From: Actinoplanes nipponensis
GTDB lineage: Bacteria; Actinomycetota; Actinomycetes; Mycobacteriales; Micromonosporaceae
DNA length: 64,000 nucleotides
Reading direction: 5' to 3'
Assembly (NCBI RefSeq): GCF_016862275.1
Contig: NZ_BOMQ01000098.1
Coordinates: 1 to 64,000, forward strand
Positions within the stretch are counted from its first letter, which is position 1; every line of letters begins with the position of its first letter. A program made the position numbers and the translations under genes. Below are positions 50,212 to 58,700 of this stretch, in pieces. The notes under the pieces were generated by a model, which saw nothing but the letters and a program-made list of their open reading frames with translations, was not told where the DNA came from and ran no database searches.

Positions 50212-50846
50212 TCCTGGCCGAAGACTCGATCCTGCTGCGCGAGGGGCTGATCCGGCTGCTCACCGAGGAGGGCCACGAGGTGCTCGCCGCGGTCGGCGAC
50301 GGCGAGGCGCTGATCCGCGAGGTGGAGCAGCGCCGGCCCGATCTCATCGTGGTGGACATCCGGATGCCGCCGACGCACACCGACGAGGGGCTGCGCGCGG
50401 CCCTGGAGATCCGCCGCCGCTGGCCGGACCTGGGCGTCCTGGTGCTGTCCCAGCACGTGGAGAAGAACTACGCCACCCAGCTGCTGGCCTCCGACACCGC
50501 CGGCGTCGGCTATCTGCTCAAGGACCGGGTGTCGCGGGTGGAGGAGTTCCTCGACTCGCTCGACCGGGTGCACAACGGCGGGGCCGCCATCGACCCCGAG
50601 GTCGTACGCCAACTGCTGGCCCGCACCACCCATGTGGACCCGCTCAGCAAGCTCACCACCCGCGAGCGCGAGGTGCTGGACCAGATGGCGCAGGGGCACA
50701 CCAACGCGGCCATCGCGCTGAAGCTGCACATCTCGCAGAGCGCGGTGGAGAAGAACGTCAACATGATCTTCGAGAAGCTGGACCTGACCCGCACGACCGG
50801 ATACAGCCGGCGGGTCCTGGCCGTCCTGCAGTACCTCGGCTCCTGA
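50202..50846 (+). CDS. NarL/LuxR-family response regulator
   Basis: DNA-binding response regulator of 214 residues. The receiver has the acidic pair in ILAEDS, the phosphoacceptor Asp in LIVVDIRMPP, Thr/Ser-type switch in VLVLSQHVE and Lys in YLLKDR. The C-terminal LuxR helix-turn-helix is LTTREREVLDQMAQGHTNAAIALKLHISQSAVEKNVN. TTG at 50202 is the start because the frame begins LRVILAED and GGAG lies 5 bases before it. It overlaps the kinase gene by 10 bases, so the two form a pair. It is of the same superfamily as DosR, but its kinase partner does not resemble DosS/DosT. Confidence 0.93.
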   Translation: MRVILAEDSILLREGLIRLLTEEGHEVLAAVGDGEALIREVEQRRPDLIVVDIRMPPTHTDEGLRAALEIRRRWPDLGVLVLSQHVEKNYATQLLASDTAGVGYLLKDRVSRVEEFLDSLDRVHNGGAAIDPEVVRQLLARTTHVDPLSKLTTREREVLDQMAQGHTNAAIALKLHISQSAVEKNVNMIFEKLDLTRTTGYSRRVLAVLQYLGS

Positions 50847-50862
50847 GCCGGCCGCGCCCGCC

Positions 50863-51882
50863 CTAGCTGTACGGGTTGAGCGCGTCCTCGGGCAGGTGTT
50901 CGAGGCTGACCCGGTCGCCGACGCCGGCCTCGGCGGCCAGCTCGATGAGCGTGCTGAAGGCGACGTGGTCCTCCAGGGCGAAACCGGTCGAGTCGAAGAC
51001 GGTGCGCCGGGTGCGCAGCGGCACCGCGTCCTGGGGCCGGGCGCAGAGCGTCATCAGGTCGGGGCCCACCTCCTCGTCGGTGAGCTGCTGGCACTCGCCC
51101 TCGGCCCGCGCCTGGGCGAAGTGGTCCGGCACCACCGTCGCGCCGCGCAGCACCGCCAGCGGCAGCTCGAACTTGCCGACCAGGTCCGCGCCGACCGCGT
51201 TGATGTGCACGTCGGGCCGCAACCCGGCGCCCGGCAGCACCGGGCCGGCGCCGACGCCGACGGTGGTCGCCGTGCAGATGATGTCGGACTCACGCTCGAT
51301 CTCCTCGACGCCGGCCACGCGGACGTCGAGCCCGAGGAAGTCGACCCGGTCCGGGTAGGACCGGGCGTGGGCCGGGTCGGCGTCGGCGACCAGGATGCGT
51401 TCGAGCGGGAAGACCCGGCTCAGCGCGTGCGCCTGGGTGACCGCCTGGGCGCCGGCGCCGACCAGGCCGAGGGTGCGGGAGCCGGGCCGGGCCAGCAGGG
51501 AGCTGGCGACCGCCGAGGCGGCGCCGGTCCGGAACGCCGTCAGCAGCACGCCGTCGCTGACCGCCTGCAGGTGGCCGGTGACGTCGTCGTAGCGGGTCAG
51601 GGTGCCGATGATGGTCGGCAGGTTGAGCCGCGCCGGGTTCGACGGCGTGTAGGCGACCATCTTCATCGTCATGGATTCGCCGGCCCGGTGGTGCGGCATC
51701 CATTCGATGACCCCGGTGTCGCCGGCGCCGCGCAGGAATCCGCCGCGCGGCGGGGTGTGGCCTTTGGCGTCGGCGCTGAATGCCGTCCGCAGATTGCGGA
51801 TCAGCAGATCCATGAAATGGTCGCGACCATTCGTCTCGACGAGTTTGGCAACGTGTTGCCGCGTCAGCAGCAGCGTATCCAT
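50863..51882 (-). CDS. ornithine cyclodeaminase / mu-crystallin-family enzyme
   Basis: NAD(P)-dependent enzyme of 339 residues. The Rossmann part contains LGLVGAGAQAVTQAHALSRVFPLERILVAD, and the substrate part VIEWMPHHRAGESMTMKMVAYTPSNP. ADLVGKFELPLAVLRGATVVPDHFAQARAEGE is typical too. Relatives convert ornithine to proline, lysine to pipecolate, or act as alanine dehydrogenase or SbnB-type enzymes. The ATG at 51882 has GGAGGAG upstream. The NRPS 4 kb away has a second adenylation domain whose code reads as proline-like, so supply of proline or pipecolate for that module is a reasonable inference. It converges with the response regulator. Confidence 0.88.
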   Translation of the reverse strand: MDTLLLTRQHVAKLVETNGRDHFMDLLIRNLRTAFSADAKGHTPPRGGFLRGAGDTGVIEWMPHHRAGESMTMKMVAYTPSNPARLNLPTIIGTLTRYDDVTGHLQAVSDGVLLTAFRTGAASAVASSLLARPGSRTLGLVGAGAQAVTQAHALSRVFPLERILVADADPAHARSYPDRVDFLGLDVRVAGVEEIERESDIICTATTVGVGAGPVLPGAGLRPDVHINAVGADLVGKFELPLAVLRGATVVPDHFAQARAEGECQQLTDEEVGPDLMTLCARPQDAVPLRTRRTVFDSTGFALEDHVAFSTLIELAAEAGVGDRVSLEHLPEDALNPYS

Positions 51883-52209
51883 GGCGTTCTCCTCCAGCGC
51901 AGGGGGCGGGCGCGGCACGTGGCCCGGGCACGAATAGGGGCGGCGCCGACCGGCGGCCGGGGGCCGCAATCAGTGGGCCGCTGCGATAGCCGAGACGCTA
52001 CCGGAGGAATGTCGACGACGGTCCCCGCGGCGAGCAAGTTGCAGGAAGTTACCAACGCCGGCCGGGCGGTCCGGACACTGTGGTTTCTCGCAGTTTCCTA
52101 CTGCGGTCCGCCGCGGTGTTTTCGGGGGTTCGTCTTGTAGGTGGCGCGGCCGTGGATCACTAGCGTCATCGGGGTCCGGAGACAACCCGTGAGCGCGAGA
52201 GGAAACGAC
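51883..52209. promoter_or_regulatory. divergent intergenic region, cyclodeaminase / MMPL transporter
   Basis: 327 bases without a gene, AT-richer than its surroundings. It must hold two promoters. TAGCGT at 52161-52166 is a -10 candidate for the transporter, and TAGCGT read on the minus strand at 51995-52000 is one for the cyclodeaminase. Between them lies an inverted repeat CGCAGT-N5-ACTGCG at 52089-52105 and a direct repeat of AAGTTRC (near 52034 and 52045), both possible binding sites for a cluster regulator. Promoter and operator assignments are inference. Confidence 0.4.
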
Positions 52210-54480
52210 GTGAGGAAAAACCCGGCAACGGTACGGATCGCGCGCTGGAGTGCGACCCATCCGTGGTCTGCGATCGTCCTGTGGACGGCCTTCGTCGTCG
52301 TGTGTTACCTGCTGGGCGGCGCGGCCGGCACCAACAAGATCAGCGACGCCGACTCCGGGGTCCGCGAGTCCGGCACGGCGACCCGGCTGGCCGCCTCGGG
52401 CGACTTCCCGGAGGCCCCCGAGGAGAGCGTGCTGATCACCGCCGAGAGCGGCGGCCGGCTCGACGCGGCCGCGGCCACCGCGGTGGCCCAGGACGTCATC
52501 GCGCGGATGCGGGCCCTGCCCGAGGTGGCCGAGGTCGGCGCCGCGATCCCCGCCCCGGACGGCGAGGCGGTGCTGGTCCCGGTCACGATGACCGGCGACA
52601 CCGAGACGGCCGACGCCCACGTGCAGCCGCTGCTGGACCAGAGCGCGGCCGCCCAGCAGGCGCACCCGGGCTTCCGGGTCGAGCAGGTCGGCACCGGTTC
52701 GACCGCGAAGGGCCTGACCGAGACGCTGGGCGAGGACTTCGAGCGCGCCGAGTTCCTCAGCCTGCCGATGACCATGCTGATCCTGCTGGTCGTCTTCGGC
52801 GCGGTGATCGCGGCCGGCATCCCCGTGGTGCTGGCGCTGTCCTCGGTGGGCGCCGCGATCGGCCTCTCCGCCCTGGTCTCGCACTTCGTGCCGGCGACCA
52901 GCACGGTCACCAACGTCATCCTGCTGATGGGCATGGCGGTCGGCGTCGACTACTCGCTGTTCTACATCAAACGCGAACGCGAGGAGCGGGCCAAGGGCCG
53001 CGACCGGCTGGACGCGATCGAGGTCGCCGCGCTGACCTCCGGGCACACCGTCGTCATGTCCGGCATCACCGTGATCGTGGCCATGGCCGGGCTCTACCTG
53101 GCCCGCGAGGCGACGTTCAGCTCGCTGGCCACCGGCTCGATCGTGGTGGTGGCCGTGGCCATGCTGGCGTCGCTGACGGTCCTGCCGGCGCTGCTGGCGA
53201 AGCTGGGCCGCTGGGTCGACCGGCCCAAGGTGCCGCTGCTGTGGCGGCTGACGATGCGCTCCGGGCGTTCCCGGGTGTGGCCGCGGCTGCTGCGCCCCGC
53301 CCTGGCCCACCCGGTGCTCACGCTGGTCGTGTCGGTCGGCGCGCTGCTGGCCGTGGCCGTGCCCGCGCTGGACATGAAGCTCAAGCAGTCCGGCAGCGAG
53401 GACCTCTCCCGCGACATCGCGGTGGTCAGGGCCATGGACCGGCTGACCACCCACTTCCCCAGCGAGGGCACCACGCACGAGGTGGTCGTACGGGCCCCGG
53501 CCGAGCAGGCGGGCGCCGTCACCACCGCGCTGCGGGGCCTGATCGCCCGGACCGGGACCGATCCGCTGTTCGCCCGCGACCAGCAACCGACGGTACGCGA
53601 GTCCGCCGACAAGACCGTGCACACGGTCACCGTGGGCACGCCGTACCCGGCCAAGTCCGACGGCGCCCACGACTCCCTGGACGCCCTGCGCGACTGGCTG
53701 CCGGAGGCCGTCGGCGGGATCGCCGGCGTCGAGTACGCGGTCGGCGGCAAGGTGGCCCAGAGCGACGACTTCACCAACCACCTGCAGGAGCGGCTCCCCT
53801 GGGTGGTCGGCTTCGTGTTGCTGCTGACCATGGGCATGATGGCGTTGATGTTCCGCTCGGTGGCCATCGCGCTGTCGGCCGTCTTCCTCAACCTGCTCTC
53901 GGCGGCGGCGGCGTTCGGCGTGCTGGTGGCCGTCTTCCAGCACACCTGGGCCGAGGACGTGCTGGACTTCAGCTCGTCCGGCGCCCTGGTCAACTGGCTG
54001 CCGCTGTTCCTGTTCGTTGTCCTGTTCGGACTGTCCATGGACTACCACGTGTTCGTGGTCAGCCGGATCCGGGAGGCGGCGCAGCAGGGCCTGCCGATGC
54101 GGGCGGCGGTCGAGGAGGGCATCACCCGCTCGGCCGGCGTGGTCACCAGCGCCGCCATCGTGATGGTCGGGGTGTTCTCGATCTTCGGCACGCTGAGCCT
54201 GATCGAGTTCAAGCAGCTCGGCGTCGGCCTGGCCACCGCGATCCTGATCGACGCGCTGGTGATCCGCACCTACGTGCTGCCCGCGCTGATGGCCGTGCTC
54301 GGCGACGCGAACTGGTGGCCCGGCCGGATCGAGGTCCGCGGGCCGGTCGGCGGGGAGCCGGCGCCCGCCCAGCCGGCCGCGCAGCAGGCGCCGCCGGAGC
54401 ACGACTACGCCCACGCCGTGACCGCGCAGTACCCGGCGTACGGCTCGGGCCCGCAGCACCGGCGCCCGGACGGCACCTGA
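52210..54480 (+). CDS. MMPL-family RND transporter
   Basis: Membrane exporter of 756 residues with two repeats, each with one helix, an extracellular domain and a bundle of five or six helices. The first bundle includes SLPMTMLILLVVFGAVIAAGIPVVLALSS and MGMAVGVDYSLFYIKREREE, where the Asp-Tyr pair is the proton-relay signature of MMPL proteins. The second includes LVNWLPLFLFVVLFGLSMDYHVFVVSRIREA with the matching pair. The C-terminal tail is Pro/Ala/Gln-rich. The GTG at 52210 has an AGAGGA site 7 bases before it; a GTG at 52189 and an ATG-like start upstream lack one. Next to NRPS genes it most likely exports the peptide product or a lipopeptide. Confidence 0.92.
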   Translation: MRKNPATVRIARWSATHPWSAIVLWTAFVVVCYLLGGAAGTNKISDADSGVRESGTATRLAASGDFPEAPEESVLITAESGGRLDAAAATAVAQDVIARMRALPEVAEVGAAIPAPDGEAVLVPVTMTGDTETADAHVQPLLDQSAAAQQAHPGFRVEQVGTGSTAKGLTETLGEDFERAEFLSLPMTMLILLVVFGAVIAAGIPVVLALSSVGAAIGLSALVSHFVPATSTVTNVILLMGMAVGVDYSLFYIKREREERAKGRDRLDAIEVAALTSGHTVVMSGITVIVAMAGLYLAREATFSSLATGSIVVVAVAMLASLTVLPALLAKLGRWVDRPKVPLLWRLTMRSGRSRVWPRLLRPALAHPVLTLVVSVGALLAVAVPALDMKLKQSGSEDLSRDIAVVRAMDRLTTHFPSEGTTHEVVVRAPAEQAGAVTTALRGLIARTGTDPLFARDQQPTVRESADKTVHTVTVGTPYPAKSDGAHDSLDALRDWLPEAVGGIAGVEYAVGGKVAQSDDFTNHLQERLPWVVGFVLLLTMGMMALMFRSVAIALSAVFLNLLSAAAAFGVLVAVFQHTWAEDVLDFSSSGALVNWLPLFLFVVLFGLSMDYHVFVVSRIREAAQQGLPMRAAVEEGITRSAGVVTSAAIVMVGVFSIFGTLSLIEFKQLGVGLATAILIDALVIRTYVLPALMAVLGDANWWPGRIEVRGPVGGEPAPAQPAAQQAPPEHDYAHAVTAQYPAYGSGPQHRRPDGT

Positions 54481-54498
54481 CCGGGCCGCCCGTGAACC

Positions 54499-54541
54499 GG
54501 GAGGGAGGACGCCGGTTCCCCCGGCCGGCGTCCTCCCTCCC
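54499..54541. terminator. bidirectional terminator hairpin between convergent genes
   Basis: A perfect 17-base stem: arms 54499-54515 (GGGAGGGAGGACGCCGG) and 54525-54541, with a 9-base loop. It begins 19 bases after the MMPL stop and ends 25 bases before the stop of the alpha/beta hydrolase on the other strand. No T tract follows, as is common in actinomycetes. Confidence 0.8.
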
Positions 54542-54565
54542 CATCTCCCCGCCCGCCGCCGCGAC

Positions 54566-55381
54566 TCAGCCGGGCCGGTCCCCGGCGGCGAGGAAGTCCA
54601 CGATGCACTTGTTGACCGTCTCCGGATCCTCGAGGTAGCCGTAGTGACCGCACCCCGTGATCAGCTCGAACCGGGCCCCGGCGATCGCGCCGGCGACCTC
54701 CCGGCCCAGGTGCGGCGGCGTGATCAGGTCGTCCGCGAAGGCGATCACCTGGCACGGCACGGTGATGCCGGCATAGGCCGGCCGCCGGTCGCTCAGCCGG
54801 GAGATCTCCATCTGCGCCCGCTGGCCCGGCCCCGCGGCCGGCGAGAACTCGAAGAGCTCGAGCCAGTCGGCGACCTGGCGCTCGTCGTCGAGGGTGCGCG
54901 GGGACAGCGACTTGAGCGCCCGCACCACGGCGGCGTAGCGCGGCGGCAGGGTGATGCCCGCGTCGTGCAGCTCGATCTCGGCCCGGGTCAGCTCGGCGCG
55001 CAGCCGGTCGGTGCGTCCCCGGGTGGCCATGAACACGGCCCGGCGCACCAGCTCCGGGCGGCGCAGGGCGAGCTCCTGGGCGACGAAGGCGCCCATCGAG
55101 GTGCCGACGACGTGGCACGGGCCGGCGCCGACGTGCTCGATCAGCCCGGCGACGTCGCCGACCAGGTCGTCGACGGTGAAGCCGCCGGCGCACACCGAGG
55201 TGGGCGGGATGCCGCGGTTGTCGAAGACGATCACCCGGTGTCCGGCCGCGGTGAGCGCCGGGACCTGGTGCAGCCGCCACACCTGGTGGCCGCCGCCGGT
55301 GCCCTGGATCAGCACGACCGGGTCGCCCGCGCCGTACTCCTCGTAATGCAACTGGATGCCGTTGACCGGTACGACGGGCAT
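54566..55381 (-). CDS. alpha/beta hydrolase
   Basis: Hydrolase of 271 residues. The fold begins with VNGIQLHYEEYGAGDPVVLIQGTGGG (oxyanion region). The nucleophile Ser is in HVVGTSMGAFVAQELAL, the acid probably Asp in VIAFADDLITPP, and the His in LITGCGHYGYLEDPE. Such stand-alone hydrolases in NRPS clusters may release products, edit carrier proteins, or degrade a product; which applies is unknown. The ATG at 55381 has a GGGGAGG site. It is the last gene of the minus-strand NRPS operon, 81 bases after the MbtH-like gene, and ends at a strong terminator hairpin. Confidence 0.9.
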   Translation of the reverse strand: MPVVPVNGIQLHYEEYGAGDPVVLIQGTGGGHQVWRLHQVPALTAAGHRVIVFDNRGIPPTSVCAGGFTVDDLVGDVAGLIEHVGAGPCHVVGTSMGAFVAQELALRRPELVRRAVFMATRGRTDRLRAELTRAEIELHDAGITLPPRYAAVVRALKSLSPRTLDDERQVADWLELFEFSPAAGPGQRAQMEISRLSDRRPAYAGITVPCQVIAFADDLITPPHLGREVAGAIAGARFELITGCGHYGYLEDPETVNKCIVDFLAAGDRPG

Positions 55382-55462
55382 GCCGCCCCTCCCCTGCGGA
55401 TCGTGCGGAACGAGACGGCCCGCCCACCGCGACGGTGAGCGGGCCGGATGACGCCGTGGCGG

Positions 55463-55690
55463 TCAGGCGGCCGGGCCGGCGCCGTCCATCGCGGCGATCA
55501 GGCTCTTGGGCCGCATGTCCGTCCAGGTGCTGTCGATGTACTCCAGGGCGGCGTCCCGCGGGCCCTCCGGCAGGACCGTGGTCCAGCCGGCCGGCACCTC
55601 GACGAACGCCGGCCACAGCGAGTGCTGGCCCTCGTCGTTGACCAGGACGAGATAGGTCCCCTCGGGGTCCTCGAACGGATTCGTGCTCAT
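55463..55690 (-). CDS. MbtH-like NRPS accessory protein
   Basis: Protein of 75 residues, the standard length. It has the family pattern NPFEDPEGTYLVLVNDEGQHSLWP, VPAGW, and YIDSTWTDMRPKSL, with the Trp residues that bind adenylation domains. MbtH-like proteins fold and activate A domains. The ATG at 55690 has AAGGAG 7 bases upstream; a longer frame to 55786 overlaps the NRPS gene. It follows the NRPS gene by 55 bases and is its obvious partner. Confidence 0.97.
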   Translation of the reverse strand: MSTNPFEDPEGTYLVLVNDEGQHSLWPAFVEVPAGWTTVLPEGPRDAALEYIDSTWTDMRPKSLIAAMDGAGPAA

Positions 55691-55745
55691 CGGTGGCTCC
55701 TTGGGATAGCCCGGCCGGTCCGGTGCCGCCGGGTCACGAGCTGGT

Positions 55746-58700
55746 TCACAACCGGCTGTCGAGGATGCGGCCGACGCTCGCGACATGGCGCGGATCCGTC
55801 ATCAGATCGCCGTGGGTCGATTCTACGTCCGCCACCTCCAGGCGACCGCCGACGAACGGTTTCCAGAAGTGGACATTCAAACGGTTCTCGCGGTCTTGCG
55901 CGGACATCTTCGTGGCCGAGACGAACAGGATGTTGCCGTCGAAGAATTGCGGCCGAAAGGCCCGCATGATGCGCACGTTGTTCACGTAGACGTCCTTGAG
56001 CGCGAGGATGTCGTGCGCGTCGAGATGCCCGAGCGACGCGTCGGTCGCGCGCAGGAACTCGCGGAAGCGCAGCAGCACCGCGGTCTGGTCGGCCCGCAGC
56101 TGCGCCTCGTCGAAGTCGAAGCCCAGCGCCCGCATGTTGTGCGCGACGATGTCGTGCTCGACCACCGGCAGCAGCTCGGCCCCGGGCGTCGGCGGGTACG
56201 CGTCCAGCAGCGCCAGCAGCGAGACCTGCTCCCCCTCGGCCCGCAGCCGCACGGCGAGGGCGTGCGCGGCCAGCCCGCCGAAGGACCAGCCGGCCAGCCG
56301 GTACGGCCCGTGCGGCCGGATCGCGCGGATCTCGGCGAGGTAGTCCGCGACCATCTCGTCCATGGTGGACGGCAGCGGGCCGCGCCCGTCCAGGCCCCGG
56401 GCCTGGATGCCGTAGACCGGCACGTCCGGGTCCAGGTGCCGGACCAGCCCGGCGTAGCACCAGCTGAAGCCGCCGCCGGGGTGCAGGCAGAACAGCGGCG
56501 CGGCGGTGCCGGCGGCGCGCAGCGGCAGCACGACTGCCGCCGAATCCCGCCGCTCGGACGGGCCGCCGTCGAGCAGGGCGGCCAGCTGCGTCACCGTGGG
56601 CGCCTCGAAGACGTGCCGCACCGGCGTCTCAGTCCCCAGGGTCTCCCGGATCCGGGCGACCAGCCGGGCGGCCAGGAAGGAATGGCCGCCGAGGGCGAAG
56701 AAGTCGTCGTCGGCGGTGACCTCGGCGGCCCCCAGGACCTCGGCGAAGAGGGCGGCCACGGCCTGTTCGGTGGGCGTGCCCGGCGCGCGGCCCGGGGCCT
56801 CGCCGGAGCGTCCCGGCGCCGGCAGCGCGCCGCGGTCCAGCTTGCCGTTCGGGGTGAGCGGCAGCTCGGCCAGCCCCACCACGGCGGCCGGCACCAGGTG
56901 CGCCGGCAGCCGCCCGGCCAGCTCCCGGTGCAGCGCGGTGGTGTCCTGCTCCGGGACGACGTACGCGGTCAGCCGCAGGTCGCCCGGCCGGTCCTCGCGG
57001 ACGACGACCGCGGCCCGGCGCACGCCCGGCAGCGCGGTGAGCACGGCCTCGACCTCGCCCGGCTCGACCCGGAAGCCCCGGATCTTCACCTGGTCGTCGG
57101 TGCGGCCGAGGTAGCGCAGCCGGCCCTGGGCGTCCCAGCTCGCCAGGTCGCCGGTGCGGTACATCCGGGTGCCCGGCGGGCCGAGCGGGTCGGCCACGAA
57201 CCGCTCGCCGGTCAGCGCCGGCCGCCCCAGGTAGCCGCGGGCCAGGTTCGCGCCGGCGATGTAGAGCTCGCCGGGCACCCCGACCGGCGCCGGGCGCAGC
57301 CACGGGTCGAGCACCCGCATCGCGGTGTTGGCGATGGGCGCGCCGATCGGCGCGGCCGCCGGCCACTGCGCCACCGGCCCGGGCAACCGGTACGCGGTGA
57401 CGACGTGCGTCTCGGCGGGGCCGTAGTGGTTGTGCAGCCGGCAGCCGGGGTGCAGCTCGTGGAACCGCCGTACGCCGGGGTGCAGGGTGAGCGCCTCGCC
57501 GGCCTGGACCAGGTCGGTGAGCTCGGGCAGCGCGACGCCGTGGGCGACCGCCGCCTGGCACACCGCGTCGATGACCAGGTTCGGGGCGTACAGCTCCTGG
57601 ATGCGGGCGGCGCGCAGCCAGCGGGCCAGCGCGACCGGGTCCCGGCGCACGTCCTCGTCGCAGACCACCAGGGTCCGGCCGGTGAGCACGGCGGCCAGCA
57701 TCTCCTGCACGGACACGTCGAAGCTGACCGCGGTGAACTGGGCGATCCGCGCGCCCGGCCGGCCCGGCAGCGCGCGGGCGTGCCACGCGAGCAGGTTCGC
57801 CGTGGCGCCGGCCGGCATGGTGATGCCCTTGGGCCGCCCGGTCGAGCCGGAGGTGTAGATCACGTACGCCGGGTGGGCGGGCGCGAGCGGGGCCGTCCGG
57901 TCCGCGTCGGTGAGGTCGGTCCCGGCCAGCCCGGCCAGCGCCGCCGCGGTGCCGGGGTCGTCCAGCACCACCACCCGGCCGGCCGGCAGCGTGCCGGGTG
58001 GCAGCGCCGCGGCGGCCGCCCGGCTGGTCACGACGACGCCGGGCGCGGCGTCGGTGAGCATCGCCCGGATCCGGGCCGGCGGATACCCGGGGTCGACCGG
58101 GAGGTAGGCCGCGCCGGCCTTGAGGGTGGCGAGCATCGTCGTGACGAGCTCGCCCGAGCGGGGCAGCAGCGCCGCGATTCGGCTCTCCGGTCCGGCGCCG
58201 CGCCCGGCCAGCAGCCGTGCGAGCCGGTTGGCGGCGGCGTTCAGCTCGGCGTAGGTCAGCGTGCCGAGCGGCCCCTCGACCGCCGGTGTCCGCGGGCTCC
58301 GGGCGGCCTGGTCCTCGAAGGACACCGGCAGCGGCCGCCACGTGAGCGCCGTGGCGGTGTCGTTGAACCCGGCCGTGAGCCGCTGCCGTTCGGCCCCGGA
58401 GAGCAGCTCCACCGCGCCGATACGCCGGCGGGGGTCGGCCGTGACGGCGGTCAGCAGCCGCAGCAGCCGGTCCACGAAGGACTCCGCGGTCGCGTGGTCG
58501 AACAGGTCGGTGCTGTACTCCAGGGAGGCGCCGAGTCCGGCCGGCCGGCCCGCCGGGTCGCGGCGCTCGGCGAACGCGAACAGCAGGTCGAACTTGGCCG
58601 TCTCCGGCGTGCCGGGCAGGTCCTCCACGCGCAGGCCGGGCAGCCGCGGCGCCGGGGCGTCCCGGCCGGTGTTGTTGAGGGTCAGCATCACCTGGAACAG

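Noticed and set aside
48997..50846. The two-component pair as the DosS-DosR system of the island
   Set aside because: The kinase has a polytopic sensor and no GAF domains, and the pair is separated from the nar genes and close to the NRPS locus. Only the broad NarL-type family is shared.
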